In this document: positions 41,598-51,294 of the stretch, piece by piece | Layout of the letters: every line of letters starts with the position of its first letter | How positions within the stretch are numbered: position 1 is the stretch's first letter | NCBI GenBank assembly: GCA_017303335.1 | Contig: JAFLBK010000001.1 | Span: forward strand, 5,001 to 69,000 | Length of the DNA: 64,000 bases | Source: Chitinophagales bacterium | GTDB taxonomy: Bacteria; Bacteroidota; Bacteroidia; Chitinophagales; Chitinophagaceae | Direction: 5' to 3' | Position numbers and translations under genes: made by a program | The notes under the pieces: generated by a model | The model's input: only the letters and a program-made list of their open reading frames with translations | Database searches by the model: none | What the model was told of the DNA's origin: nothing

Positions 41598-44500
41598 TTA
41601 CAGGTCTTTACCGTGACAATGTTTGTATTTCTTACCGCTGCCGCAGGGACAAAGATCATTTCGGCCCGGGGCTTTTTCCACGCGGATAGGTTCCTGCTTA
41701 ACCGGTCCTGAAGGATCGATGTACTCATTCTCCTGGCTCAGGTATTCGGGGCCTTCGCCGGCATTGGCATATTCTTCCTTGCGCTGGCGCATCTTGCTCA
41801 TATCGGTACGCTGTTCCCGGCCTTCGCGGATGCGACCGGCATTGGTTTGTTCCATCGGTATCTGCGCATGGCAAAGGAAACTCACGATATCCTTGTTCAC
41901 CTGGTCGTCCATCACCTTGAAGGCGTTGAAGGCTTCGATCTTATAGATCACCAGCGGATCTTTCTGCTCGTACCCTGCCGTTTGCACACTGTGCCGCAGG
42001 TCGTCCATGGCCCGCAGGTGTTCTTTCCAGGCATCGTCGATGAGCGCCAGGGTGATGCTGCGTTCGAGGGCGTCATTCAATTCTCGGCCTTGCGTGGCCA
42101 GGTATTTATCGAGGTTGGCAAGCGCCTGTATGGCTTTCTTTCCATCGGTGAAGGGAACCGCTACGTTTTCGATGTGATTGCCCTGTTCCCTGCGGATGTT
42201 GGAGATGATGGGCATTGTTTGCTGGGCGATGCCGTCCGTTTTCCGCCTGTATTGCATGATGGCTTCTGCATAAAGCCGCTCGCTCAATACATTCGGATCG
42301 TCCTTATCCAGTTCGGCAGCGGTGATCGCTGTATCGATACCGAAGTTGATGATGGCGGCCAGCTTGAAGCCTTCGTGATCGTTGGCTTCCTTGAAGGAGT
42401 TCACCAGGCCGTTGGCCACGGAATAGAACGCATTATCAAGATCCAGCGCCAGGCGTTCTCCAAACAGGGCGTGGTTACGTTTCTTATACACAACATTCCG
42501 CTGCTTGTTCATCACGTCATCATATTCCAGCAGGCGTTTACGGATGCCAAAGTTGTTTTCTTCCACTTTCTTCTGCGCCCGTTCGATCGACTTGGTGATC
42601 ATGCTGTGCTGGATCACTTCGCCTTCTTTATAACCCATGCGGTCCATAAGGCCCGCGATACGCTCACTACCGAACATACGCATCAGGTCGTCTTCCAGCG
42701 ATACAAAGAAACTGGAGCTACCGGGATCGCCCTGGCGGCCGGCACGGCCACGCAACTGCCTGTCGACCCGGCGGCTTTCATGCCGCTCCGTACCGATGAT
42801 GGCCAACCCGCCCGCCTCTTTTACACCGGGGCCAAGCTTGATATCGGTTCCACGACCCGCCATGTTGGTAGCGATGGTAACGGCGCCGGCCAATCCGGCT
42901 TCGGCAACCACCTGCGCTTCCTTGGCGTGCTGTTTCGCGTTCAGTACGTTATGCGGAATATTTTTCTGCTTCAGCATACGCGAAAGCAGTTCACTCACTT
43001 CCACGGAAGTGGTACCCACCAGGGAAGGACGACCCACGCTTCGCAGTTTTTCCACTTCCTCGATCACGGCCTTGTATTTCTCCCGCTTGGTTTTGTATAC
43101 AAGATCCTGCTCGTCTTTGCGGATCACTTTTACGTTGGTAGGAATGGTTACCACATCCAGTTTATAGATGCTCCAGAACTCGGCGGCTTCCGTTTCGGCG
43201 GTACCGGTCATACCGGCCAGCTTGTGATACATACGGAAGTAGTTCTGCAGGGTGATGGTGGCATAGGTTTGCGTGGATGCTTCGATCTTCACATTTTCCT
43301 TCGCTTCGATGGCCTGGTGCAACCCGTCGGAATAACGGCGTCCTTCGAGGATACGGCCCGTTTGTTCATCCACGATCTTCACCGCTCCTTCGAGTACCAC
43401 GTACTCGACATCTTTTTCAAACAAGGTATACGCTTTCAGCAATTGCTGAACGGTATGGATGCGATCGGCCTTCAGCGCATAATCATTCAGGAGCGCTTCT
43501 TTGCGGTGCAGTTTTTCTTCATCGGCGATACCGCTTTTTTCGATCTCCGAAAGTTTGGTGGCGATATCCGGCAGGATGAAGAACTCAGGGTCTTCGCCCG
43601 AGCGGGTGATCAGCTGGATGCCCTGGTCGGTAAGATCCACCTGGTTGTTCTTCTCATCAATATAAAAGAACAGTTCTGCATCCACTTTCGGCATTTCCTT
43701 TTGCTGATCGGCCAGGTAATAGTTCTCGCTCTTCTGGAGTTTCACCCGGTTTCCGGATTCACTCAGGAATTTGATCAGGGCGCTGTTCTTCGGTAAACCG
43801 CGGTGGGCACGCATCAGCGCCAGTCCACCGTCTTTGGGATCATCATTGCCTTCGGCGATTTTTTTCTTCGCTTCGATGAGGAACTGGTTTACGGCCTTGC
43901 GTTGTGCATCCACCAGTTTCTCGATCCGCGGTTTCAGATCGAAGAACTGCTGGGTATTATCGCTGTGCCCAACGGGTCCGCTGATGATCAGCGGGGTACG
44001 GGCGTCATCGATCAATACGCTATCCACCTCATCCACCATGGCGAAATGGTGCTTGCGCTGTACCATTTCCTGCGGACTGTGCACCATGTTATCGCGGAGA
44101 TAATCGAAACCGAATTCGTTGTTGGTACCGTAAACAATATCGGCATTGTAGGCATTGCGCCGGGCATCGCTGTTGGGTTCGTGTTTGTCGATGCAATCCA
44201 CCCGCAGGCCGAGGAACTCGAACAAAGGTCCGTTCCATTCACTATCCCGGCGGGCCAGGTAATCGTTCACCGTAACGATGTGAACCCCTTCACCCGACAG
44301 GGCATTGAGGTAGGCCGGGAGTGTACTCACGAGGGTTTTACCTTCACCCGTTGCCATCTCGGCGATCTTGCCGGAATGCAGTACATAACCACCGATCAGC
44401 TGCACATCATAGTGCACCATGTTCCAGGTGATGGTACCGCCGGCGGCGGTCCAGGTGTTTTTATAAATGGCTTTATCGCCCTGGATGGTAAGGTTGTCTT

Positions 44501-44930
44501 TTTTAACGGCCAGCGCCTTATCGAGTTCGGTGGCGGTTACTTCGATGGTGGGATTTTCTGTAAAACGGCGGCTGGTTTCCTTTACAACGGCAAATGCTTC
44601 GGGAAGGATTTCGAGCAGGATGACTTCCAGTTGTTTATCCTTATCCTTTTTCAATTCATCGATCTCTTTATAAAGATCGTCGCGGCCATTGATATCATCG
44701 ACCGGTAATTCTTCCGCCGCTTTTTGTTTATCGGCGATCTGCCCGCTGATGGTTGCCAGGTGCGCCGCGATCCGTTGCCTGAATTCCTGGCTCTTGTTCC
44801 GCAGTTCGTCGTGACTCAGGGATTTGTATTGTGCAAAGTACTGGTTGACCTTATCAACCACGGGCAATATCTTTTTAACATCCTTCTCGCTCTTGCTGCC
44901 TCCAAAAAGCTTCGAAATAACTCCGATCAT
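41598..44930 (-). CDS. secA: preprotein translocase ATPase SecA
   Basis: 1110 residues, motor of Sec protein export. Walker A MATGEGKTLVS, DEAD-like box VDEVDSVLIDDARTPL, motif VATNMAGRGTDIKL (as ITIATNMAGRGTDIKLG) and ESRRVDRQLRGRAGRQGDPG. C-terminal zinc site CPCGSGKKYKHCHG binds SecB/ribosomes. It is about 200 residues longer than E. coli SecA, mostly in the nucleotide-binding domain 1 and N-terminal helices, which is usual in Bacteroidota. Single gene, convergent with the ALDH-like gene. Confidence 0.98.
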   Translation of the reverse strand: MIGVISKLFGGSKSEKDVKKILPVVDKVNQYFAQYKSLSHDELRNKSQEFRQRIAAHLATISGQIADKQKAAEELPVDDINGRDDLYKEIDELKKDKDKQLEVILLEILPEAFAVVKETSRRFTENPTIEVTATELDKALAVKKDNLTIQGDKAIYKNTWTAAGGTITWNMVHYDVQLIGGYVLHSGKIAEMATGEGKTLVSTLPAYLNALSGEGVHIVTVNDYLARRDSEWNGPLFEFLGLRVDCIDKHEPNSDARRNAYNADIVYGTNNEFGFDYLRDNMVHSPQEMVQRKHHFAMVDEVDSVLIDDARTPLIISGPVGHSDNTQQFFDLKPRIEKLVDAQRKAVNQFLIEAKKKIAEGNDDPKDGGLALMRAHRGLPKNSALIKFLSESGNRVKLQKSENYYLADQQKEMPKVDAELFFYIDEKNNQVDLTDQGIQLITRSGEDPEFFILPDIATKLSEIEKSGIADEEKLHRKEALLNDYALKADRIHTVQQLLKAYTLFEKDVEYVVLEGAVKIVDEQTGRILEGRRYSDGLHQAIEAKENVKIEASTQTYATITLQNYFRMYHKLAGMTGTAETEAAEFWSIYKLDVVTIPTNVKVIRKDEQDLVYKTKREKYKAVIEEVEKLRSVGRPSLVGTTSVEVSELLSRMLKQKNIPHNVLNAKQHAKEAQVVAEAGLAGAVTIATNMAGRGTDIKLGPGVKEAGGLAIIGTERHESRRVDRQLRGRAGRQGDPGSSSFFVSLEDDLMRMFGSERIAGLMDRMGYKEGEVIQHSMITKSIERAQKKVEENNFGIRKRLLEYDDVMNKQRNVVYKKRNHALFGERLALDLDNAFYSVANGLVNSFKEANDHEGFKLAAIINFGIDTAITAAELDKDDPNVLSERLYAEAIMQYRRKTDGIAQQTMPIISNIRREQGNHIENVAVPFTDGKKAIQALANLDKYLATQGRELNDALERSITLALIDDAWKEHLRAMDDLRHSVQTAGYEQKDPLVIYKIEAFNAFKVMDDQVNKDIVSFLCHAQIPMEQTNAGRIREGREQRTDMSKMRQRKEEYANAGEGPEYLSQENEYIDPSGPVKQEPIRVEKAPGRNDLCPCGSGKKYKHCHGKDL

Positions 44931-45170
44931 AATTCAGTGTTGTTGGGTATTGTATAAATGCATTTATTCGGGAACCTTGCTTGTCAAATATGGTGCTCGA
45001 TGCCAATTCGAGCCATATTGGCAGCCCCCCGTTTCGGGGCCGACAAAGATAGGGAATGTTTGGGGGTTGACGGGAACCGATTAAATCCTCCCGGGCCGTC
45101 CTGAATATGCTTTATTCTTTTGTTAACGAACCTTTTAGCCGAAAACTGTATTAAGTCGAAAACCCGAATC

Positions 45171-45863
45171 ATGAAAAGATACCCGCATCTGTTTACCCTC
45201 CTGGCATTGACTGTTTTTTCCGCCTGCTCCAGCAACGAGATCGGAGAAAGTAAAGACGTAAACCAGGATAAGATCTACCTGCAGTACTATATTTCACATA
45301 CCGAAGGAGCGCATGATGTTGATGTGAAATGCACATTCCGGTTTGCGGGCCAAAACGGAACCACGCTCGTATTGAGCCCGGGAAGCACTGTTGAACTGGA
45401 TGGGGAGAAAATGAAGGCCGACAGCGGCTTTGCGAGCGGCGCCTATTACAAGATCCGTAAACCCATCGGCAGTTTTTATGGTAACCATACGATCCGCTTT
45501 ACCGATATCAACGGCCGGAAATTCGAAAACAGCTTCAACTTCGATCCCGTTTCCCTGAACATACCTCCGGAAGCCGACCGCAAAAAAGACCTGCGCATCA
45601 CTTACCGAACCGGCGTTGTTGGCCGCGATGATTATTTTGATGTGCGCCATGTGGATACGGCAGGTTATTTCCGGTATTCGCTGCCTGTAAAAGATTCCGC
45701 CATCGTGATCCCCGCAAAAGACCTGCTGGCCGTAAAAGGCGATGTACTTGAATTCGATTGCAGCCTGGTGCGGGATGTGATGCTGCAACAGCGCACACCG
45801 GAAGGCGGTATACTTACCATCAGCCAGGTATTGAGGCCCGTAAGAATAAAACTGCTTCCGTGA
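45171..45863 (+). CDS. hypothetical lipoprotein
   Basis: 230 residues. Signal peptide with lipobox TVFSAC, then a beta-rich protein with no recognised domain (TFRFAGQNGTTLVLSPGSTV, HTIRFTDINGRKFENSFNFD). Start set at 45171 by the signal peptide; the open frame reaches back to 45120. The spacer 44931-45170 from secA holds promoters for the two divergent genes but no other clear feature. Confidence 0.75.
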   Translation: MKRYPHLFTLLALTVFSACSSNEIGESKDVNQDKIYLQYYISHTEGAHDVDVKCTFRFAGQNGTTLVLSPGSTVELDGEKMKADSGFASGAYYKIRKPIGSFYGNHTIRFTDINGRKFENSFNFDPVSLNIPPEADRKKDLRITYRTGVVGRDDYFDVRHVDTAGYFRYSLPVKDSAIVIPAKDLLAVKGDVLEFDCSLVRDVMLQQRTPEGGILTISQVLRPVRIKLLP

Positions 45864-45900
45864 ACAAACCGGGAATGAGCGTTGTTTCGTACTTTGTAAA

Positions 45901-46491
45901 ATGCATAACATGAAACGAACCATCCTGTTGCTCGTACTGGCAAGCCTGGCGCATGCATCGTTTGCGCAAACGACCGATCTCGTAACATTTGAAAAAGAAC
46001 GGATCGGCATCTCAAAAAAATCCATGCTGGTGCTGGGCGGATGGTCGGTTGCCAATATCGTTGGCAGCGGCATCGCCACCAATACCAGCAACCGGGAAAT
46101 GCGTTATTTCCACCAGATGAACGTGATGTGGGGCGGTATAAACCTGGCGATCGCCACCCTGGGCTATATCGGTAATGCCAACGAAAAGATCAATAATCCC
46201 ACCCTGGCAGGCGTACTCAAACACCAGAATAGAACCGTGAAGACCTATCTCTGGAACGCGGGATTGGATGTACTCTATATAGGCTCCGGTTTCTGGATGA
46301 ACAAGGCCAGTGATAACCAGAAAAACCCCGATAAATTCAAAGGCTACGGAAACTCCATCATGGTACAGGGAGGTTTCCTGCTGCTCTACGACGCCATCAA
46401 CTACGCCATCCACCGCAAGCATGGAAAGTTGCTCGACAAGGTTCAGCTCAGCGGAGGGCCGGGATCGGTATCGATGATCTACAAATTTTAG
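45901..46491 (+). CDS. exported or membrane protein, DUF6992-like
   Basis: 196 residues. Signal peptide (MKRTILLLVLASLAHASFAQ, from the second Met at 45910; the first Met at 45901 is also possible) followed by three hydrophobic stretches: KSMLVLGGWSVANIVGSGIA, MWGGINLAIATLGYIGNA and IMVQGGFLLLYDAINYAIH. It resembles what I recall as DUF6992, a small Bacteroidota family of unknown role. Follows the lipoprotein by 37 bases and may be cotranscribed. Confidence 0.72.
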   Translation: MHNMKRTILLLVLASLAHASFAQTTDLVTFEKERIGISKKSMLVLGGWSVANIVGSGIATNTSNREMRYFHQMNVMWGGINLAIATLGYIGNANEKINNPTLAGVLKHQNRTVKTYLWNAGLDVLYIGSGFWMNKASDNQKNPDKFKGYGNSIMVQGGFLLLYDAINYAIHRKHGKLLDKVQLSGGPGSVSMIYKF

Positions 46492-46596
46492 TTGGCTGTT
46501 AATTAAATACAAAATCAACCGCCATTCATCAAAATCAGTAGTGCCGTTTGTGTTTCTGGATTACTTTTACACGAAACAATTCGTATATCGCTTCTT

Positions 46597-49458
46597 ATGA
46601 GAAAATTCTACGCCGGCATTGTACTGCTTTTCATCTCATCAAGCATTCATGCGCAAGTCAAAGGATACCTGGTTGATTCAGCCACCAAAAAACCGATCGA
46701 ACATGCCGTTATAGGGCTGGTTGTAAAGACTCATACCAGCGATACCACTTATTCCTTCACCGATGATAAGGGCCAGTTCCGTTTCGATGTGGTGCCCGCC
46801 TCCAATTTTTCCATCATCATCCGTCACCTGGGTTACCGGCCGGTTGCCAAATTTGTACCGGTAAGCAAACAGGAAAAAACGATCGAACTCGGGAATTTTT
46901 CCCTGGCCTATGATGCCAAACTCCTGCAGGAAGTGGTGGTGGAGGCGCCCGCCATACAGGTGAAAGAAGATACCATTGAATACCGGGCCGACGCGTTTAA
47001 AGTAAAAGAAGGCGCCGTTGTGGAAGACCTCCTGAAAAAACTACCCGGTGTGCAGGTTGACAAGGACGGAAACGTTACCGCCCAGGGAAAGAGTGTAAGC
47101 CGGGTGAAAGTGAACGGTAAGGATTTCTTCGGTGGCGATGTAAAAACTGCCACCAAGGAACTGCCGGCCAATATCGTAGACAAGATCCAGGTGATCGATG
47201 ACTATGGTGACCAGGCCACTGTAAGCGGCATCAAGGACGGCGACCCCGATAAGATCCTCAACATCGAGATCAAAAAAGACAAGAACCGCGGCTTCTTCGG
47301 CCGGGTGACAGGCGGGTATGGCACCGAAGAGCGATACCAGGGTTCCTTCAACGGAAATTATTTCCAGAACAATACACAGATATCGGTGCTTGCCAACAGC
47401 AACAATACCAACACCTCGCTCTTTAATTTCAACGGAGGCGGAAACCGCGGCGCCACCAGCATGATGCGGCAGGGTATGTCGGTCATGAATGATATGGGCG
47501 GCATGGGACAGATGAACAACATGATGCAGAGCGGTGGAGGCGGATCCTTTGGAGGCGGCGCAGGCAACGGCGGAATCACCACAAGCAATTCGTTCGGATT
47601 CAACTACCGCGACCAATGGAGCAAACGCATCAGCGTGTACGGAAGTTATTCGTACAACCACCGCAATACCAGCCAGCTTCAATACACTTCTTCGCAGAAT
47701 TTTTATGAAACGAACAGTTTTGTCAACAACCAGGATGTGAACAATCTCACCAAGGGAAATTCGCATCGCTTTACGTTCAATTTCGAATACCAGGTGGATT
47801 CGTTCAATTACCTGAAGATCAGCCCCAGCATCAACTACAGCGGGAACGACGGTAACAACCGTACGGTATTCGATTATTTCGAAACCACCAACAATACCTA
47901 CAGCAAAACAAGCGACGGAAGCAACAAGAACCTCAGCAACTCGCAGGCTCCCAACCTCGCCGCCAATATCCTCTACAACCACAAATTCAGGAAACGGGGC
48001 CGGAATTTTTCGGCCAGCATCAGCATGGGAACGTCGGAAAACAATTCCGAGCAGGACGTGACCAACCTCAATTACCAGTATGTGCCGCCCTTTATCGGCC
48101 CCCGGAATACCTTCCAGTACATCGACCAGGAGAATGACAATTACAATTACGGGGTCCGGTTCACGTATTCGGAGCCGTTGAACAAATACCGCAGCATCGA
48201 CTTCAGTTATTCGCACAACAAAAGCTACAGCCGCAACAACCGGCAGACCTACAACGTGGATTCGCTGACAAAGGCCAAAACACTCAACAACTTCCTGAGC
48301 AATGATTACGAGAACGACTTTTACAACAACCGCATCGGCATATCCATGCGCACGACCAAAAAGAAATACAATTACACCATCGGCCTGAGTGTTCAGCCCG
48401 TGAATATGCAGGGCAACTCGGTTACCAAGGACAGCGCCTATAAAACCATCCGCCGGGCCAGTGTATTCCCCATTGCCCGCTTCACGTATAATTTCAACCG
48501 CACCAAAACATTCACGTTCAGTTATAACGGCAATGCCACGCAACCGAGTTTCAGCCAGCTGCAACCGGTACAGGATTTCAGCAACCAGCAAAGCGTAAGT
48601 TCGGGAAATCCCAACCTGAAACCTTCGATGAATCATAACCTGAACTTCTCGTACAACAACTTCAATTTCGTAAGCGGTAAAGTGCTGTTCTCGAACCTGA
48701 CCGTTAGCACCATCCGCAACCAGATCGTGAACAACACCATCAACCAGGGGGCCGGCCGCCAGCTCAGCATACCGGAAAATGTGAACGGCTATTACAACCT
48801 GCTTGGTTTTTATGTGTTCTCCAAACCCTATAAGAACCGTAAGTATGTGCTGTCGCTCCGCGGAACAGCCAATTACAACCACAACATCAACCTGATCGAC
48901 AGCATCAAGAATATCGGAAGCAACTGGATCATCGGCCAGGGCTTTACGTTCGAGTACAATTACAAGGACATACTCGAATTTGGCGCGGGAGTCAATTACA
49001 GCCTGAACGACGTAAAGTACAGCAACAAATCGGGCGCAGCCATCTCTACCCTGCGCAATTCCTCCAGCAATGCCTGGACCTTCAGCAGCAATATCAACCT
49101 GAACATCACCAAGACCCTGGTGCTGAAATACGATTTCGATTATACCATCAATTCGGGCCTGGCCAGCAATGTGAGCCGCAACCAGGCGATCATGAACGCC
49201 TCGCTCGAAAAACAGCTTTTCAAGAAGCGGAATGGCATCATCCGGCTGGAGGCCTACGACCTGTTCAAACAGAACAGTAATATCAACCGGAGTGTAACGG
49301 CCAACAGCATCGTCGACAGCCGCACCAACCGCCTTACCCGGTACTTCATCCTAACGTTCACCTACCGACTGCAACGCTTTGCTGGTCAGAACATTCAGCA
49401 GCGGGGTATGGATTTCCGCCGGATGGGTACACCACCCACCGGAACCCCCAACTTATAG
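46597..49458 (+). CDS. outer-membrane beta-barrel protein with carboxypeptidase-like N-terminal domain
   Basis: 953 residues. Signal peptide (MRKFYAGIVLLFISSSIHAQ), a CarboxypepD_reg-like domain (about 22-110; VKGYLVDSATKKPIEHAV), a plug-like segment with EDLLKKLPGVQVDKDGNVT and KVNGKDFFGGD, then a large barrel of alternating Asn/Tyr-rich strands ending in RYFILTFTYRLQRFAG. A Met/Gly-rich loop (NNMMQSGGGGSFGGGAGNG) lies near 300-325. This is the TonB-receptor-like class without a TonB box that I can see. No SusD gene is nearby, so polysaccharide import is not indicated. Terminator follows. Confidence 0.88.
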   Translation: MRKFYAGIVLLFISSSIHAQVKGYLVDSATKKPIEHAVIGLVVKTHTSDTTYSFTDDKGQFRFDVVPASNFSIIIRHLGYRPVAKFVPVSKQEKTIELGNFSLAYDAKLLQEVVVEAPAIQVKEDTIEYRADAFKVKEGAVVEDLLKKLPGVQVDKDGNVTAQGKSVSRVKVNGKDFFGGDVKTATKELPANIVDKIQVIDDYGDQATVSGIKDGDPDKILNIEIKKDKNRGFFGRVTGGYGTEERYQGSFNGNYFQNNTQISVLANSNNTNTSLFNFNGGGNRGATSMMRQGMSVMNDMGGMGQMNNMMQSGGGGSFGGGAGNGGITTSNSFGFNYRDQWSKRISVYGSYSYNHRNTSQLQYTSSQNFYETNSFVNNQDVNNLTKGNSHRFTFNFEYQVDSFNYLKISPSINYSGNDGNNRTVFDYFETTNNTYSKTSDGSNKNLSNSQAPNLAANILYNHKFRKRGRNFSASISMGTSENNSEQDVTNLNYQYVPPFIGPRNTFQYIDQENDNYNYGVRFTYSEPLNKYRSIDFSYSHNKSYSRNNRQTYNVDSLTKAKTLNNFLSNDYENDFYNNRIGISMRTTKKKYNYTIGLSVQPVNMQGNSVTKDSAYKTIRRASVFPIARFTYNFNRTKTFTFSYNGNATQPSFSQLQPVQDFSNQQSVSSGNPNLKPSMNHNLNFSYNNFNFVSGKVLFSNLTVSTIRNQIVNNTINQGAGRQLSIPENVNGYYNLLGFYVFSKPYKNRKYVLSLRGTANYNHNINLIDSIKNIGSNWIIGQGFTFEYNYKDILEFGAGVNYSLNDVKYSNKSGAAISTLRNSSSNAWTFSSNINLNITKTLVLKYDFDYTINSGLASNVSRNQAIMNASLEKQLFKKRNGIIRLEAYDLFKQNSNINRSVTANSIVDSRTNRLTRYFILTFTYRLQRFAGQNIQQRGMDFRRMGTPPTGTPNL

Positions 49459-49488
49459 TCGGCAAAACCTGAATAAATATAATTTTCC

Positions 49489-49513
49489 AAGGGGTTTTTA
49501 CACCCCTTTTTTA
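49489..49513 (+). terminator. terminator after the outer-membrane protein
   Basis: Stem AAGGGGT / ACCCCTT, 6-base loop, then TTTTT. Lies 30 bases after the stop at 49458 and immediately before the atpG promoter. Confidence 0.75.
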
Positions 49514-49514
49514 T

Positions 49515-49522
49515 TACCTTTG
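49515..49522 (+). promoter_or_regulatory. -7 box of atpG
   Basis: TACCTTTG matches TAnnTTTG and lies 28 bases before the ATG at 49551. The -33 region falls in the preceding terminator hairpin and has no clean TTG. Confidence 0.5.
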
Positions 49523-49550
49523 CCGCCGTTCATAAACCAGACAGATTACT

Positions 49551-50432
49551 ATGAGTGGAGCGTTAAAAGAAGTCCGCAACCGTATCAAAAGTGTGCAAAG
49601 CACCCAGCAGATCACCAAGGCGATGAAGATGGTGAGCGCCGCCAAATTGCGCCGTGCCCAGGATGCCATTACCCAGATGCGTCCGTACGCCAAAAAACTG
49701 CAGGAAATGCTCAGCAATATCGTGAGCAGCAGTGAGGGGGATGTGAGCATGGCACTGGCCGCACAGCGCCCGGTGGAAAAAGTAATGATTATCGTGGTTA
49801 CCAGCGACCGCGGGCTTTGCGGAGGCTACAACAGCAACCTCATCAAACTGGCCAAGAGCATCATCCAGGAAAAATATGCCGCCCAGCACGCCAAAGGCAA
49901 TGTGACCATCCTCCCGATCGGGAAAAAAGGGTTCGAGAATTTCACCAAGAACAACTTTAAGGTAGTGAGCGATTACTGGGATATACTTGGAAACCTGACT
50001 TTCGACAAAGTGCAGACCGCCGCTAAATATGCCATGGAAGCCTTTGCCAATAAAGAAGTGGATGCCGTAGAACTGGTGTACAGCGAATTCAAGAATGCCG
50101 CTACCCAGCGTTTTGTTTCCGAGCAATTTCTGCCGGTAGCCAAAGTGGCCAAACAGGAAGGACAGAAAAACGCCGATTTCATATTCGAACCCGGCAAAGA
50201 GATACTGATCGCCGAGCTGATGCCGAAGATCCTCAATACCCAACTGTTCAAAGCCACACTCGATGGCAATGCCAGCGAACACGGCGCCCGGATGACAGCG
50301 ATGGACAAGGCGAGCGATAACGCCAATGAATTGCTCAAGACCCTTAAGATAAGCTACAACCGTGCACGGCAGGCAGCGATCACCACCGAGTTGACGGAGA
50401 TCGTGAGCGGCGCCGCGGCCTTACAGGGATAA
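49551..50432 (+). CDS. atpG: F1F0 ATP synthase subunit gamma
   Basis: 293 residues, the rotor shaft of F1. N-terminal coiled coil ALKEVRNRIKSVQSTQQITK and AMKMVSAAKLRRAQDA, central VTSDRGLCGGYNSNLIK, C-terminal helix ALDGNASEHGARMTAMDKAS and NRARQAAITTELTEIVSGAA, all diagnostic. Normally it sits beside atpA; here it stands with an outer-membrane protein upstream and scpB downstream, so the rest of the ATP synthase genes are elsewhere. Confidence 0.97.
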   Translation: MSGALKEVRNRIKSVQSTQQITKAMKMVSAAKLRRAQDAITQMRPYAKKLQEMLSNIVSSSEGDVSMALAAQRPVEKVMIIVVTSDRGLCGGYNSNLIKLAKSIIQEKYAAQHAKGNVTILPIGKKGFENFTKNNFKVVSDYWDILGNLTFDKVQTAAKYAMEAFANKEVDAVELVYSEFKNAATQRFVSEQFLPVAKVAKQEGQKNADFIFEPGKEILIAELMPKILNTQLFKATLDGNASEHGARMTAMDKASDNANELLKTLKISYNRARQAAITTELTEIVSGAAALQG

Positions 50433-50434
50433 TG

Positions 50435-50508
50435 CCCCTATCCCCTAAAGGGGAAAAAGGCAAAACAACAATTATTAAACAGAAAATTTCCCCTTTAGGG
50501 GACAGGGG
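50435..50508. repeat. inverted repeat of the CCCCTAAAGGGG type between atpG and scpB
   Basis: 22-base arms at 50435-50456 and 50487-50508 match as inverted repeats at 21 of 22 bases; each arm is itself half-palindromic (CCCCTAAAGGGG, CCCCTTTAGGGG). The right arm ends one base before the scpB ATG. It fills nearly all of the spacer. Confidence 0.85.
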
Positions 50509-50509
50509 T

Positions 50510-51223
50510 ATGGAACTTTCAGAAATCATTCCGCATATTGAATCGCTCATCTTTGCCAGCGACAGGCCACTGAACAATGCCGAATTGCTGGAGCTGGTGA
50601 ACAACGCCCTTGCCTTCATCGAAGACCGGGCTACCCAGGAACAGGTGGATGCGGCCATTGAAGGCATCGTGGAAAAATACAACTCCGAGTTCTACGCGTT
50701 TGAAGTGCGTAAGGTCGGCGGCGGCTGGCAGTTTCTTACCAAGAAAGAATACCACAAAACCGTTGCCCAGCTCAACGGCGATAAATTCCTGAAACGTCTT
50801 TCGGTGGCGGCCCTGGAAACACTGGCCATCATCGCCTATAAGCAACCGATCACCAAGAGTGAGATCGAATCCATCCGGGGCGTGAACTGCGATTACGCGG
50901 TACAGAAACTCCTGGAAAAAGACCTCGTGGTGATCTCCGGCCGTAACGAAGAGGCCGTGGGTAAACCCCTCATCTACTCCACCTCCAAATCCTTCATGGA
51001 TTATTTCGGCATCAACAGTTCGGATGACCTTCCCAAAATTTCCGAAGTGCTGATGGAAGAACTGGTGCAGGCAACCCTGGTGAAAGAAGCCGAAGCCAAT
51101 ATCATGGCCGTGGATGCCGAACCGGAAACGGAAAGCATATTATCGGTTACCGAAACCGGCGACATCGTGGAAGAGCCCAATACCGATACCAGCAAAGAAT
51201 CCGGAGAACAAGCGGAAAGCTAA
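50510..51223 (+). CDS. scpB: segregation and condensation protein ScpB
   Basis: 237 residues of two winged helices; forms the SMC-ScpA-ScpB complex that organises chromosomes. IIPHIESLIFASDRPLNNAE opens the first domain; LAIIAYKQPITKSEIESIRG and KPLIYSTSKSFMDYFGI are the family signature; the acidic tail (about 180-237) is typical. The open frame extends into the repeat upstream, but the ATG at 50510 begins the recognised domain. Confidence 0.94.
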   Translation: MELSEIIPHIESLIFASDRPLNNAELLELVNNALAFIEDRATQEQVDAAIEGIVEKYNSEFYAFEVRKVGGGWQFLTKKEYHKTVAQLNGDKFLKRLSVAALETLAIIAYKQPITKSEIESIRGVNCDYAVQKLLEKDLVVISGRNEEAVGKPLIYSTSKSFMDYFGINSSDDLPKISEVLMEELVQATLVKEAEANIMAVDAEPETESILSVTETGDIVEEPNTDTSKESGEQAES

Positions 51224-51294
51224 ACCGGTGTATTCATCATATTGAACGGGGCGGGATCATTTCCCGCCTTTGTTTTTTCCGCTACCTTTATTCC

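Noticed and set aside
41847-43796. Open frame of 649 codons antisense to secA
   Set aside because: secA is certain on the other strand; the product has no recognisable domain.
47041-48882. Long open frame (613 codons) antisense to the outer-membrane protein
   Set aside because: Low-complexity Val/His/Gly-rich product, created by codon bias of the real gene, whose domains are clear.
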